NCBI RefSeq assembly: GCF_013394655.1
Contig: NZ_CP053351.1
Coordinates: forward strand, 4,008,001 to 4,072,000
Length of the DNA stretch: 64,000 nucleotides
From: Winogradskyella schleiferi
GTDB taxonomy: Bacteria; Bacteroidota; Bacteroidia; Flavobacteriales; Flavobacteriaceae
Direction of reading: 5' to 3'
The notes under the pieces are model-generated. The model did no database searches, had not been told where the DNA came from, and worked only from the letters and a program-made list of their open reading frames with translations. Of this stretch, positions 24,507 through 33,520 are shown piece by piece (position 1 is the stretch's first letter; each line of letters opens with the position of its first letter). The translations under genes and the position numbers were made by a program.

Positions 24507-25132
24507 TACGGAATCACATAAGCACAGGTAAAGCCTTCAAATTCTAAAAAAGCGGTATTATACCTATATTTTTTACCTTCATAATCTATCCAAGCCACAG
24601 TTTGACCATCTATCATCGAAAAAGGAATCACTAAAAAATGGTCTCTAAACAACATACCAGGAACGGCAAAAAGTTTATAAAGCGATTCTTTAATTCCCCA
24701 AATTACGGTAAGTCTATTGATGTAATCGTCATCAGTAGATTTTAAGTAATTGTATTCATAATCCACAAATTTATGGGCAATGACAGTTATTTTATCACGT
24801 TGCTTTTCAATATCAATGCCCACTTCTTTATCACTAAGAATAACTCCAGAAAAGGTAAAGGAATGCGTAATGGAAATATGTTTGCCATCATTAAGGTGCG
24901 GTTTTCCGTTGTCGTCATAAAACAAATCCTGGTCTGTATAACCAAATTCACGTAACAAATGACGCACACTCAAAAAGCCCCGTTGATGCAATTCACTTTT
25001 CATCCCTAAAACCCGCTTTAAACTGTTAGGTTTTAAATTTAAAGGCTGAAATAACTCGTCATAAGATTCTTCAATCTTCCAAATTTTAACAGTAGTTTGT
25101 GAGTTTACACTAATGGTTTTATACAGTGGCAT
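24506..25132 (-). CDS. 4'-phosphopantetheinyl transferase superfamily protein
   Basis: 208 residues. It transfers the phosphopantetheine arm of CoA to carrier proteins. The magnesium-binding motif is VGIDIEKQRD (about residues 107-116), and the second motif is WGIKESLYKLF (about 145-155). This is the Sfp/Gsp-like two-repeat size class rather than the short AcpS class. The carrier target is not apparent locally. It is the first gene of a two-gene unit with GGGP synthase, divergent from ahcY. Confidence 0.88.
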   Translation of the reverse strand: MPLYKTISVNSQTTVKIWKIEESYDELFQPLNLKPNSLKRVLGMKSELHQRGFLSVRHLLREFGYTDQDLFYDDNGKPHLNDGKHISITHSFTFSGVILSDKEVGIDIEKQRDKITVIAHKFVDYEYNYLKSTDDDYINRLTVIWGIKESLYKLFAVPGMLFRDHFLVIPFSMIDGQTVAWIDYEGKKYRYNTAFLEFEGFTCAYVIP

Positions 25133-25261
25133 TTAGAATTCTGAATGTTATTGGTTATCTTTGCACTGCCTGAGGCAGATTTAGCATTTTTTATTCAGCG
25201 AATTTAACTATTTAAGCGTTAAACCCAAAGGCAAGTATAATTTAAAAAAAGTCAAAAAAAT

Positions 25262-26578
25262 ATGAGTACAAAAACAGTTGCCTACATACCTAATAAGGTA
25301 AAAGATATGTCGCTTGCGGCTTGGGGAAGAAAAGAAATTGAATTGGCTGAAGCAGAAATGCCAGGTTTAATGAGTTTACGTGAAGAGTACAAAAACGAGC
25401 AACCTTTAAAAGGCGCACGTATTGCAGGCTGTTTGCACATGACGATTCAGACTGCGGTTTTAATTGAAACATTGCAAGCCTTAGGCGCAGAAGTGACTTG
25501 GAGTTCTTGTAATATTTTCTCAACTCAAGATCAAGCTGCTGCTGCTATTGCTGCCGCAGGAACCGCTGTTTATGCTTGGAAAGACATGACAGAAGAAGAA
25601 TTTGATTGGTGTATAGAGCAAACCTTATTCTTTGGCGAAGACAGAAAACCATTAAACATGATTTTAGATGACGGTGGCGATTTAACCAATATGGTTTTGG
25701 ATAAATACCCAGAATTGTCTGCTGGAATTAAAGGTTTGTCTGAAGAAACAACGACTGGAGTTCATAGACTTTACGAGCGTGTTAAAAATGGTACATTAAC
25801 TATGCCGGCGATTAATGTCAATGATTCTGTCACAAAATCAAAATTCGATAACAAATATGGTTGTAAAGAATCTGCGGTAGATGCGATTCGTCGTGCCACT
25901 GATATTATGTTGGCCGGAAAACGTGTAACCGTTTGTGGTTATGGCGATGTTGGTAAAGGTACAGCAGCCTCTTTTAAAGGCGCAGGAAGTATTGTTACCG
26001 TTACTGAAATCGATCCAATTTGTGCGTTACAAGCTGCCATGGACGGTTTTGAAGTAAAGAAATTGGAAACTGTTGTTGGAAACTCTGATATTGTCATTAC
26101 CACTACTGGAAATAAAGATATCGTTAGAGCTGAGCATTTTAAAGCCATGAAAGACAAAACCATTGTTTGTAATATAGGTCACTTTGACAATGAAATACAA
26201 ATGGCTTGGTTAAACAAAAACTACGGAAACACTAAAGATACGATTAAGCCACAAGTTGATAAATATACGATTGATGGTAAAGATATCATCGTTTTAGCTG
26301 AAGGACGTTTGGTTAATTTAGGTTGTGCAACTGGTCATCCAAGTTTTGTAATGAGTAATTCATTTACTAACCAAACATTGGCGCAAATTGAACTTTGGAA
26401 AAACAGCGACAAGTATGAAAATGATGTGTATATGTTACCAAAGCATTTAGATGAAAAAGTAGCAAAACTACACTTAGAAAAGATTGGTGTAGAGTTGACT
26501 GAATTAGCAGAATACCAAGCTGATTATATTGGTGTAAAAGTTGAAGGGCCTTATAAGCCTGAGCATTATAGGTATTAA
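25262..26578 (+). CDS. ahcY: Adenosylhomocysteinase
   Basis: Hydrolyses S-adenosylhomocysteine to homocysteine and adenosine, clearing the inhibitor of methyltransferases. The 438-residue protein carries [16 protein letters not shown], the NAD-binding [15 protein letters not shown], and the C-terminal [27 protein letters not shown], typical of the family. A -7 box TATCTTTG lies at 25156-25163. The gene ends at a strong bidirectional terminator. A decayed copy of its 3' end lies 860 bases downstream. Confidence 0.97.
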   Translation: MSTKTVAYIPNKVKDMSLAAWGRKEIELAEAEMPGLMSLREEYKNEQPLKGARIAGCLHMTIQTAVLIETLQALGAEVTWSSCNIFSTQDQAAAAIAAAGTAVYAWKDMTEEEFDWCIEQTLFFGEDRKPLNMILDDGGDLTNMVLDKYPELSAGIKGLSEETTTGVHRLYERVKNGTLTMPAINVNDSVTKSKFDNKYGCKESAVDAIRRATDIMLAGKRVTVCGYGDVGKGTAASFKGAGSIVTVTEIDPICALQAAMDGFEVKKLETVVGNSDIVITTTGNKDIVRAEHFKAMKDKTIVCNIGHFDNEIQMAWLNKNYGNTKDTIKPQVDKYTIDGKDIIVLAEGRLVNLGCATGHPSFVMSNSFTNQTLAQIELWKNSDKYENDVYMLPKHLDEKVAKLHLEKIGVELTELAEYQADYIGVKVEGPYKPEHYRY

Positions 26579-26605
26579 ATAATTTCTTATAATAGTTAGT
26601 TAAAA

Positions 26606-26638
26606 TTAAACCCCAAATCTTAAGGATTTGGGGTTTAA
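26606..26638. terminator. Bidirectional terminator between ahcY and a lipoprotein gene
   Basis: A perfect 14-base stem (26606-26619 / 26625-26638, core AAACCCCAAATC) has a 5-base loop with T-runs on either strand. It separates the convergent ahcY and lipoprotein genes. Confidence 0.85.
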
Positions 26639-26663
26639 TTTTATGCTTTATTTTGTCTCTGAT

Positions 26664-27350
26664 TTAGTCCAAAGATGGAATCATCTTGAATTGCCCATCA
26701 GTAATAACTATAATATCAGATGGGTCTTCAGAATTATAAAAAGTTGCAGAAAAATTACCTTCAACAATTTGACCTGCACTAATTAAAGTATCTGCAAAAT
26801 AAGTGTTAAATGCTGTTGAGGAGGTTATCTCAAATGTGCTATTAGATTGATCTCCACCATAAGTACTGTAGTATGGCCCGTCTTGAGCGTTAGGACTGTA
26901 AGTTAATCCAATTTTACCTACAAGTCCAGAGGAAGCTAAATCTGAATCTGCAAATTCATACGAAGTGGTAGGAAATTTATCATTAAATGTTTCTAATTGA
27001 GATGAGTCATCTGTACATAAATGAAATCTAACAAAATCAATTCCCATGGTTGGTCTAGATTCATCATCAAAATTTGGATAAACAAAAGGGCTGTAGTTAA
27101 ATCCTCCAGTATCTGGGTTATAGGCGCAAACTGCAGGTAACGTAACGCTTAAACCAGAAGTGTAATCCAATTCAGTTGCACTAGTTTTTTGTCCATAAAT
27201 AAAAGATTCTCCATCGATTTTACCCGACATGAAATAAATATATTCATTACTATCCGTTTCATCGTCGTTTGAATCAGAATCGGAGCTACAATTATAACAA
27301 AATGAGAAGCACAGTACAATTAGATATAGAGGCGTAATTTTTTTTAGCAT
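26664..27350 (-). CDS. Hypothetical secreted lipoprotein
   Basis: Start taken at the internal ATG at 27350 (MLKKITPLYLIVLCFSFCYNCSS), which begins a lipoprotein-type signal with Cys near residue 20; the open frame extends to 27410. An acidic linker (SDSDSNDDETDSNE) follows, typical of Bacteroidota surface-lipoprotein export signals. A beta-rich domain of about 190 residues comes next (YFMSGKIDGESFIYGQKTSATEL..). No family recognised. The gene lies between ahcY and the ahcY fragment. Confidence 0.6.
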   Translation of the reverse strand: MLKKITPLYLIVLCFSFCYNCSSDSDSNDDETDSNEYIYFMSGKIDGESFIYGQKTSATELDYTSGLSVTLPAVCAYNPDTGGFNYSPFVYPNFDDESRPTMGIDFVRFHLCTDDSSQLETFNDKFPTTSYEFADSDLASSGLVGKIGLTYSPNAQDGPYYSTYGGDQSNSTFEITSSTAFNTYFADTLISAGQIVEGNFSATFYNSEDPSDIIVITDGQFKMIPSLD

Positions 27351-27410
27351 AATTTTTTTTGAGTTTTTAAAATGTTCGGCAATATAAATAAATAATTTTA
27401 TTAATGTCAT

Positions 27411-27837
27411 TTTTCTTACAAATTACACGGCCTTAGAAAAAATAAGTATTGAGTTGACTGAATTAGCAAATTACCAAACCGAGCATATTGGTATTACAGT
27501 CGAAGAACCATATTACCCTGAGTATTATTGTTATTAAATCAATAAAAATCCAATAAATTAAATCTCAAATCTCAATCAGAATTGTTTGATATTTTTTTGT
27601 TTACAACCTTGAATGTATGTTTTAGGCAACCTAGAAGTCTGTTTATTTTTGAATAAAAATTTTGAAAAATTCTATAGTGCAATATTGATTTTTTCACGAA
27701 TTATTTACAACATTCTAAAACCAAAATCGTAAATAATAATCCTCTTCATGTTTTTCCTGCAAATATTTTATTTTAACCTGTTTTTTGTTAAATAAAACAA
27801 AATAAGGTTAATATAACATATAATGTTGTCAAATCTG
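27411..27837. other. AT-rich spacer with ahcY remnant
   Basis: Apart from the ahcY 3' remnant at 27433-27537 there is no supported ORF. The rest is strongly AT-rich, with several short T/A tracts, and leads into the promoter of the 35-residue gene. Confidence 0.5.
27433..27537 (+). pseudogene. Fragment duplicating the 3' end of ahcY
   Basis: Translation in one frame gives LEKISIELTELANYQTEHIG then ITVEEPYYPEYYCY and stop. The AhcY C-terminus is [20 protein letters not shown] then [14 protein letters not shown] and stop, so most positions match and the stop is in the same place. There is no start codon or upstream homologous sequence. It is therefore a remnant of a duplicated or recombined ahcY 3' end, now diverged. 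Confidence 0.8.
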
Positions 27838-27871
27838 TTGTTTTCTAAGGTGTAATCCATACGTAAATTTG
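27838..27871 (+). promoter_or_regulatory. Promoter of the 35-residue gene
   Basis: TTG at 27838-27840 and a perfect TAAATTTG at 27864-27871 are separated by 23 bases, which fits the Bacteroidota sigma factor consensus (TTG, 17-23 bases, TAnnTTTG). The start codon of the small ORF is 38 bases downstream. Confidence 0.65.
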
Positions 27872-27908
27872 CACGCGCTTTTAAAAGCCGCAGAAAACAA
27901 ATAAAATT

Positions 27909-28016
27909 ATGAAAACAAGTAACAGAACACTAGGAGAAAGTAAAGTTGGAACCAAAACTTTAAAATTTGGAAATGCCAGTTCAATCGTTTGGAACACTAA
28001 AAGACGTTATAAATAA
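27909..28016 (+). CDS. Small basic protein, 35 residues
   Basis: ATG at 27909, stop TAA at 28014-28016. The product starts MKTSNRTLGESKVGTKTLKF and continues GNASSIVWNTKRRYK. It is basic, with no membrane helix. It is framed by a strong promoter 38 bases upstream and a terminator 22 bases downstream, giving a compact transcript of about 200 bases. It could be a real small protein, or the ORF could be incidental in a small RNA. The codon composition resembles coding DNA. No family recognised. Confidence 0.55.
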   Translation: MKTSNRTLGESKVGTKTLKFGNASSIVWNTKRRYK

Positions 28017-28037
28017 TTATAAACCTAATTAAAAAGA

Positions 28038-28083
28038 AAAAGCCCAATTGTTCCGATAGTTATCGGAATCTAATTGGGCTTTT
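28038..28083. terminator. Bidirectional terminator between small gene and rng
   Basis: Outer arms AAAAGCCCAATT / AATTGGGCTTTT (28038-28049 / 28072-28083) pair perfectly. Inside is a second palindrome, TTCCGATA-GT-TATCGGAA (28051-28068). Poly-U follows on either strand. The inner palindrome belongs to the CCGAT/ATCGG dispersed family, suggesting a repeat landed inside a terminator loop. Confidence 0.8.
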
Positions 28084-28093
28084 CTAATAGATA

Positions 28094-29635
28094 TTATTTG
28101 ATTTTGTTACCATCTTTATCATAAAAATGGTATTCAAGATAAGTGTAAGCATCTCTAGGTAAAACTTTTACCCATTTTTTGTGTTCAAAGAACCACTTTG
28201 AACGTACTGATGGAAACCCTTTGGTTAAAAAGGCTGCTATAAAAGGATGTGCATTTAGTGTTACCTTTTTATAGTCTTTTCTGAAAACGCGTTCTAGATC
28301 TTGATTAATACGCTCCACCACTTTAATTGGTGCTTCGATTTCATCGCCTAAAACATTAGGGTTTTCTTCTTTCGTTTTAATATTGCGTTCTGGCCTAACG
28401 CGCTGTCTAGTTATTTGCACTAAACCAAACTTACTCGGCGGCAATATTTTATGCTTTGCTTTGTCGTCTTTCATCTCATCCCTGAGATAATTGTAAAGCT
28501 TTTTTCTGTTCTCAGCACGTCCCATATCAATAAAATCGATAACGATAATGCCTCCCATATCACGTAAACGTAACTGTCTGGCAATTTCTTGTGCAGAGAT
28601 CATGTTGACTTCTAAAGCGGTGTCTTCTTGGTTCTTTTCTTTATTAGATCGGTTACCACTATTAACATCTACAACATGTAGTGCTTCAGTATGTTCTATT
28701 ACCAAGTAAGCGCCTTTTGCCATAGAAACAGTTCTTCCAAATGATGTTTTAATCTGGCGTTCTATGCCAAATTTTTCAAAGATTGGAACACCATTTTTAT
28801 AAAACTTCACTATAGACTCTTTTTTCGGTGCAATTTGTTGCACATAATCTTTTACTTGTATGTACATTTCTTCATCATCGACAACAATACCAGAGAATGA
28901 ATCGTTAAAAATATCCCTTAAAATTGAGGATGCCTTGTTCATTTCTCCCAATACTTTAGTTGGGTGATGTGCTTTGTACAATTTTTTACACATTGCTGTC
29001 CATCGATTCAGCAAATTCTGCAAATCACTATCGAGCTCGGCAACTTTTTTGCCTTCTGCTACAGTACGAATAATAACCCCAAATCCTTTAGGTGTGATAC
29101 TTTTTACAAGTCTTTTTAATCGGTCTTTTTCTTCTTGCGATTCAATCTTTTGTGAAATTGAAATACGATTGGAAAAAGGTACCAAGACAATGTATCTTCC
29201 AGCAATAGACAATTCTGAGCTAATGCGTGGTCCCTTTGTAGAGATAGGTTCTTTTACTACTTGTACTAAAATGGATTGATTGGATTTTATGGCATTTGCA
29301 ATACTGCCATGTTTGTCCAAATCCTTTTCCATCGGAAAGTCTTTAAGGGTGTAATCCCTTAATTTTCCTGTGCTTACACGTTTAATGAATTTTAAAAGTG
29401 AAGGCAATTGCGGTCCAAGATCATGATAGTGTAAAAAACCATCTTTCTCATAGCCAACGTTAACAAACGCAGCGTTTAAACCAGGAATAACTTTACGTAT
29501 TTTGGCAATAAAAATATCACCAACTGCAAAGTTGTTATCCTCTTCGTCTTTATGCAATTCAATAAGTTTTCCATCTTTTAATAAAGCAAAATCAACAATA
29601 TCTGAACTCGATCTTACGATTAATTCATTGTTCAT
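28094..29635 (-). CDS. rng: Ribonuclease E/G family protein
   Basis: 513-residue endoribonuclease for rRNA/mRNA processing. An N-terminal S1 domain (FAVGDIFIAKIRKVIPGLNAAFVNVGYEKDGFLHYHDL) precedes the catalytic DNase I-like region. Metal-ligand aspartates lie in HVVDVNSGNRSNK and IVIDFIDMGRAENRKK. The zinc-link CPxC motif of E. coli RNase E/G is not present, and the C-terminal scaffold is absent. It lies next to HU and mutY, as in many flavobacteria. The 400-base upstream region may be a long leader. Confidence 0.93.
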   Translation of the reverse strand: MNNELIVRSSSDIVDFALLKDGKLIELHKDEEDNNFAVGDIFIAKIRKVIPGLNAAFVNVGYEKDGFLHYHDLGPQLPSLLKFIKRVSTGKLRDYTLKDFPMEKDLDKHGSIANAIKSNQSILVQVVKEPISTKGPRISSELSIAGRYIVLVPFSNRISISQKIESQEEKDRLKRLVKSITPKGFGVIIRTVAEGKKVAELDSDLQNLLNRWTAMCKKLYKAHHPTKVLGEMNKASSILRDIFNDSFSGIVVDDEEMYIQVKDYVQQIAPKKESIVKFYKNGVPIFEKFGIERQIKTSFGRTVSMAKGAYLVIEHTEALHVVDVNSGNRSNKEKNQEDTALEVNMISAQEIARQLRLRDMGGIIVIDFIDMGRAENRKKLYNYLRDEMKDDKAKHKILPPSKFGLVQITRQRVRPERNIKTKEENPNVLGDEIEAPIKVVERINQDLERVFRKDYKKVTLNAHPFIAAFLTKGFPSVRSKWFFEHKKWVKVLPRDAYTYLEYHFYDKDGNKIK

Positions 29636-30010
29636 AATGTTAATTTATATCTAACTCTTCGTTGAGATAGATGGATTTTACTTAGAGAACTTAGTTAAAC
29701 TTTTTGGGTCCAATAAAAAATTACCGCTTTTAGTCCTATCTTTTCTTTTATCGCTTCTTAGCTCTTGCTAAGCAACTTAAAAAGATTCAAAATATGACTA
29801 TGAACATATAATTTTAATTAGAAGTAAAAAGTTTAAACCAGTTCAATTAATTGACACAGGTCCCGATTATTATCGGGAAACCAACAAATCTAGGTGTACT
29901 CTATTAAATACGCCAGATTCTATATCAAAGAACGTTTCGTTAATAGGACTCTTATTGAATATTTGTATTTCCTGAAAAAGGATTAAAATTCAATAGCTGT
30001 CCAAACTGAA
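29636..30010. other. Long spacer/leader upstream of rng
   Basis: About 375 bases without an ORF. It includes a hairpin CTTAGC-TCTT-GCTAAG (about 29757-29772) and a palindrome TCCCGAT-TATT-ATCGGGA at 29861-29878 of the dispersed family. If rng is transcribed from near 30000, this would be a long structured 5' leader. RNase E leaders autoregulate in enterobacteria; whether this one does is inference only. Confidence 0.4.
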
Positions 30011-30034
30011 AAAAGTAGTTATAAAACTACTTTT
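30011..30034 (-). terminator. Terminator after the 29-residue basic protein gene
   Basis: Perfect 10-base stem AAAAGTAGTT / AACTACTTTT (30011-30020 / 30025-30034) with a 4-base loop and T-run on the minus strand, 7 bases after the stop at 30041. Confidence 0.8.
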
Positions 30035-30040
30035 AACAAT

Positions 30041-30130
30041 TTATTTCTTTTTGTGACGATTAGCGCGTCTACGTTTTTTACGCTTATGCGTCGCTACCTT
30101 GTGTCTTTTTCTTTTTTTACCACTTGGCAT
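30041..30130 (-). CDS. Very basic 29-residue protein, AURKAIP1/COX24 (mS38-like) type
   Basis: The minus strand from the ATG at 30128-30130 reads MPSGKKRKRHKVATHKRKK followed by RRRANRHKKK and a stop. Over half of the residues are Lys, Arg or His. This matches the short Bacteroidota protein annotated as AURKAIP1/COX24 domain-containing, related to mitochondrial mS38 and mycobacterial bS22, so a small ribosomal subunit component is likely. It lies 44 bases downstream of the HU gene on the same strand and ends at a terminator. Confidence 0.85.
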   Translation of the reverse strand: MPSGKKRKRHKVATHKRKKRRRANRHKKK

Positions 30131-30174
30131 AATAAATAATGCTTTTTAATTAATATTTTATTTTAAATGCTTTC

Positions 30175-30465
30175 TTAGTTTACTTCAACATTAGATTTAA
30201 CACCTTCTAAAAATACTTTAGCTGGTTTAAATGCTGGTATGTTGTGTGCTGGAATTTTTATTGTAGTATTCTTTGAGATATTACGACCTGTTTTTTCAGC
30301 TCTTGTTTTAATGATGAAGCTACCGAAACCTCTTAAATACACGTTATCTCCGCTCTCTAAAGATGTTTTTACTTCTTCCATAAAGGTTTCTACAGTTGCT
30401 TGTACGTCTCCTTTTTCAATACCTAATTTATCAGATATTTTTGCTACCAAATCGGCTTTTGTCAT
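30175..30465 (-). CDS. hup: HU family DNA-binding protein
   Basis: 96-residue nucleoid protein. MTKADLVAKISDKLGIEKGDVQATVETFMEEVKTSLESGDNVYLRGFGSFIIKTRAEKTGRNISKNTTIKIPAHNIPAFKPAKVF includes the HU signature GFGSF..R..R..GRN and the beta-arm with the intercalating proline (IPAHNIPAFKP). Expressed from the promoter at 30506-30537, probably with the downstream 29-residue gene. Confidence 0.95.
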   Translation of the reverse strand: MTKADLVAKISDKLGIEKGDVQATVETFMEEVKTSLESGDNVYLRGFGSFIIKTRAEKTGRNISKNTTIKIPAHNIPAFKPAKVFLEGVKSNVEVN

Positions 30466-30505
30466 TGTTACTAGTTTTAGGGTTACTATTTATTCTAAGG
30501 GATTG

Positions 30506-30537
30506 CAAATATAGGTAATTTAATTTCAATAGTTCAA
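30506..30537 (-). promoter_or_regulatory. Promoter of the HU gene
   Basis: On the minus strand TTG (complement of 30535-30537) and TATATTTG (complement of 30506-30513) are spaced by 21 bases, matching the Bacteroidota consensus. The start codon is about 40 bases downstream. Confidence 0.65.
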
Positions 30538-30599
30538 ACGTAATTAATTAAAATTTAACACAATAAACATTTAATTTTGCTTTTCATTAAAAAAAGCCA

Positions 30600-31640
30600 A
30601 TGGATTTCAAACACAAACTAATTAACTGGTACTCAATAAACAAACGACATTTGCCATGGCGAGAAACCCAAAATCCATATCATATTTGGCTCTCAGAAAT
30701 TATTTTACAGCAAACCCAAGTGAAACAAGGTTTACCTTATTATCAACAATTTGTTACCAATTACCCAACTATTTTCGATCTTGCTGACGCCTCAGAAACA
30801 TCTGTTTTAAAATTATGGCAAGGTTTGGGCTATTATTCCAGAGCAAGGAATCTTCATTATACAGCTAAATATATTGTACATGAGCTGCATGGACATTTCC
30901 CGGATAATTACAACGATTTATTAAAACTAAAAGGCGTTGGCGATTATACAGCAAGTGCCATTGCTTCCATAGCCTTTGACAAAGTGGCGGCTGTAGTAGA
31001 TGGCAACGTCTATAGAGTTTTATCTCGCTATTTTGGGATTGAAACGCCGATCAATTCAACTTTAGGTATTAAAGAATTCAAATCTTTAGCAAATTCTCTG
31101 ATCGATGAGTCACAACCTGCCACATATAACCAAGCCATTATGGAATTTGGTGCGCTACAATGCAAACCGAAAAATCCCGATTGTACTATTTGTCCCCTTA
31201 AAAATGGTTGTATTGCGCTTCAGAAAAAAATGGTCGATGTCCTTCCTGTAAAACTAAAGAAAACTAAAGTGACCACTAAATACTTCAACTTTTTGATTTT
31301 CATTGATCACAACCAGCAAACCCTTTTTGAAAAACGAGCAAAAAAAGGGATTTGGCAGAACCTCTATCAGTTTCCTTTAATTGAATCTGAAAAAAGTTTG
31401 AATTCTGAAGAATTTCATCTCATGAATTTAGAGGAGTCTTTTTCAACATTAAAACCCTTCGATTATTCCTTATATAATGAGGTGGATATAGTACATAAAT
31501 TGTCGCATCAACATCTTTACACCAAATTCTGGATTATAGATGTAGAGCAATTGCCAAACGATGCCATTCCTACAAAATCATTGACTGAATATCCTGCACC
31601 TGTACTTATTAGTGATTTTATTGACCGGTTTGGTTTTTAG
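30600..31640 (+). CDS. mutY: A/G-specific adenine glycosylase
   Basis: Removes adenine mispaired with 8-oxoguanine. The 346-residue protein has LPWRETQNPYHIWLSEIILQQTQV, the helix-hairpin-helix/catalytic segment LLKLKGVGDYTASAIASIAFDKVAAVVDGN (catalytic Asp), and the 4Fe-4S ligands C-x6-C-x2-C-x5-C (CKPKNPDCTICPLKNGC, about residues 192-208). A C-terminal NUDT1-like domain includes LSHQHLYTKFW. A -7 box TAATTTTG lies at 30572-30579. Divergent from HU. Confidence 0.96.
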   Translation: MDFKHKLINWYSINKRHLPWRETQNPYHIWLSEIILQQTQVKQGLPYYQQFVTNYPTIFDLADASETSVLKLWQGLGYYSRARNLHYTAKYIVHELHGHFPDNYNDLLKLKGVGDYTASAIASIAFDKVAAVVDGNVYRVLSRYFGIETPINSTLGIKEFKSLANSLIDESQPATYNQAIMEFGALQCKPKNPDCTICPLKNGCIALQKKMVDVLPVKLKKTKVTTKYFNFLIFIDHNQQTLFEKRAKKGIWQNLYQFPLIESEKSLNSEEFHLMNLEESFSTLKPFDYSLYNEVDIVHKLSHQHLYTKFWIIDVEQLPNDAIPTKSLTEYPAPVLISDFIDRFGF

Positions 31641-31678
31641 AACCTTAAAGAAATCACATTTTTTTAGTACTTTTAAAG

Positions 31679-31705
31679 TTGTGACTACACAATTGAGTAA
31701 CTTTG
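31679..31705 (+). promoter_or_regulatory. Promoter of ssb
   Basis: TTG at 31679-31681 and TAACTTTG at 31698-31705 are separated by 16 bases. The ssb ATG is 22 bases downstream. Confidence 0.6.
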
Positions 31706-31727
31706 CAAACTATTAAACAAAATAATT

Positions 31728-32180
31728 ATGGCCGGAACATTAAATAAAGTAATGCTAATTGGAAACTTAGGAGACGAGGTAAAAATGCATTATTTTGATG
31801 ATAAAAATTGTGTTGGTCGTTTTCCTTTAGCGACAAGTGAGTCTTATGTCAGTAAGCAAACCAATGAGCGAATTACTAATACGGAATGGCACAATATTGT
31901 AGTGAGGAACAAAGCCGCAGAAATTTGCGAAAAGTATCTTACCAAAGGCGATAAAGTCTACATTGAAGGTCGTATTAAAACTAGAAAATGGACTGATGAC
32001 AAGGGCATGGAACGCTATTCTACAGAAATACAATGTGATGAATTTACGTTCTTAACACCTAAAAGTGATCAACAACCTCAGCAATCCCAAAAGCCCAATA
32101 CATCAGATAGTAATTCTCAAAAGCCACAATCTGCTCCTACAAATGCAGAGCCAGAAGGCGATGATGATTTACCTTTTTAA
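31728..32180 (+). CDS. ssb: Single-stranded DNA-binding protein
   Basis: 150-residue OB-fold protein that coats ssDNA. MAGTLNKVMLIGNLGDEVKMHYF..GRFPLATSES and TEWHNIVVRNKAAEICEKYLTKGDKVYIEGRIKTRKWTD are canonical. A Gln/Ser/Pro-rich linker leads to the acidic tip GDDDLPF that recruits partner proteins. Located between mutY and gldE, a conserved flavobacterial order. Confidence 0.96.
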   Translation: MAGTLNKVMLIGNLGDEVKMHYFDDKNCVGRFPLATSESYVSKQTNERITNTEWHNIVVRNKAAEICEKYLTKGDKVYIEGRIKTRKWTDDKGMERYSTEIQCDEFTFLTPKSDQQPQQSQKPNTSDSNSQKPQSAPTNAEPEGDDDLPF

Positions 32181-32200
32181 CCATTTAATAGTTTCTTGAC

Positions 32201-33520
32201 TTGGACCCAGAACCCACGGTTTTATTATCACATTTATTAGTTATTAATACATCGTTTATAACGAGCATTGTTGTACTTGTGGTTTTATTGCTATGCTCTG
32301 CATTAATCTCAGGAGCTGAAGTGGCCTTGTTTTCCCTGACCAAATCTAATTTAGACGAAGGTTTGGAAAAGAAATCTGCGGCCATGCAAATTATTGCTTC
32401 ACTTTTAGAACGGCCAAAAAAATTGTTGGCAACGATATTAGTGGCTAATAATTTCATAAATATAGCCGTTGTATTATTGTTCGCCTATATAGGTGAAACG
32501 CTCTTTAGCAGTATTACAAATGCACTTTTTCGATTTTTAATTGAGGTCGTTTCCGCAACCTTTTTAATATTATTGTTTGGTGAAATTATTCCTAAAATTT
32601 ATGCTAGTAGAAATAGTGTAAAGTTTTCTTCATTTATGGCAAGACCTTTACGGGTTTTGGATGTCATGCTTTCACCGTTGAGTTTACCAATGCGTTATGT
32701 AACTATACAAATTCAGAATAAATTTGGGAAACAACGCTCTAATCTTAGCGTCGATCAGTTATCACAAGCTTTAGAACTTACCAATGATCAAGATACAACC
32801 AAAGAAGAACAAAAACTTCTTCAAGGTATTGTATCTTTTGGAAATACAGATACCAAACAAGTGATGCGACCTCGCATGGATTTGTTTGCTTTGAGTATGA
32901 ATACTCCTTATGAAACTATAATCACTGAGATTATTGATAATGGTTATTCCCGAATTCCTGTTTATGAAGAAAGCATCGACACCATAAAAGGAGTGCTATA
33001 CGTTAAGGATTTATTACCGCATTTGAACAAAAAAACTTTTGATTGGACGACCATTTTACGCGAACCTTTTTTTGTACCGGAAAACAAAAAGTTAGATGAT
33101 CTAATGGTTGAATTCCAGACCAAAAAAGTACACCTTGCGGTAGTTGTAGACGAATATGGAGGCACTTCAGGACTGGTTTCACTTGAAGATATAATTGAAG
33201 AAATTGTAGGTGATATTAGTGATGAGTATGATGACGATGACTTAGTTTACACCAAGCTTAACAATAACAATTATAGTTTTGAAGGCAAGACACCTCTTAA
33301 GGATGTTTTTAAAATCGTAGGTATTGAAGACGATATGGATCTTTTTGACGCTCGAAAAGGAGAAGCCGAAACCCTTGCTGGTTTTGTTTTAGAGATTTCA
33401 GGTGGTTTTCCAAGAATAGGAAGTAAAATAAATTTTGAAAATTACGTTTTTACTGTAGAAGCCTTAGAGCGCAAACGCATCAAACAAATTAAACTCACTT
33501 TATTAAATCGACATTTATGA
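32201..33520 (+). CDS. gldE: Gliding motility-associated protein GldE
   Basis: 439 residues starting with TTG at 32201 (MDPEPTVLLS, the usual GldE opening). An N-terminal DUF21 membrane domain (about residues 15-150, ISGAEVALFSLTKSNL) is followed by two CBS domains (about 215-340, VMRPRMDLFAL and LAVVVDEYGGTSGLVSLEDIIEEIVGDI). A CorC/HlyC-type C-terminal domain completes it. In Flavobacterium, GldE supports GldD and thus gliding/type IX secretion. It overlaps gldD by 4 bases. Confidence 0.93.
   Translation: MDPEPTVLLSHLLVINTSFITSIVVLVVLLLCSALISGAEVALFSLTKSNLDEGLEKKSAAMQIIASLLERPKKLLATILVANNFINIAVVLLFAYIGETLFSSITNALFRFLIEVVSATFLILLFGEIIPKIYASRNSVKFSSFMARPLRVLDVMLSPLSLPMRYVTIQIQNKFGKQRSNLSVDQLSQALELTNDQDTTKEEQKLLQGIVSFGNTDTKQVMRPRMDLFALSMNTPYETIITEIIDNGYSRIPVYEESIDTIKGVLYVKDLLPHLNKKTFDWTTILREPFFVPENKKLDDLMVEFQTKKVHLAVVVDEYGGTSGLVSLEDIIEEIVGDISDEYDDDDLVYTKLNNNNYSFEGKTPLKDVFKIVGIEDDMDLFDARKGEAETLAGFVLEISGGFPRIGSKINFENYVFTVEALERKRIKQIKLTLLNRHL

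Noticed and set aside
25133..25261. SAM or SAH riboswitch before ahcY
   Set aside because: No recognisable conserved aptamer blocks in the 129-base spacer; only a -7 box and a short palindrome.
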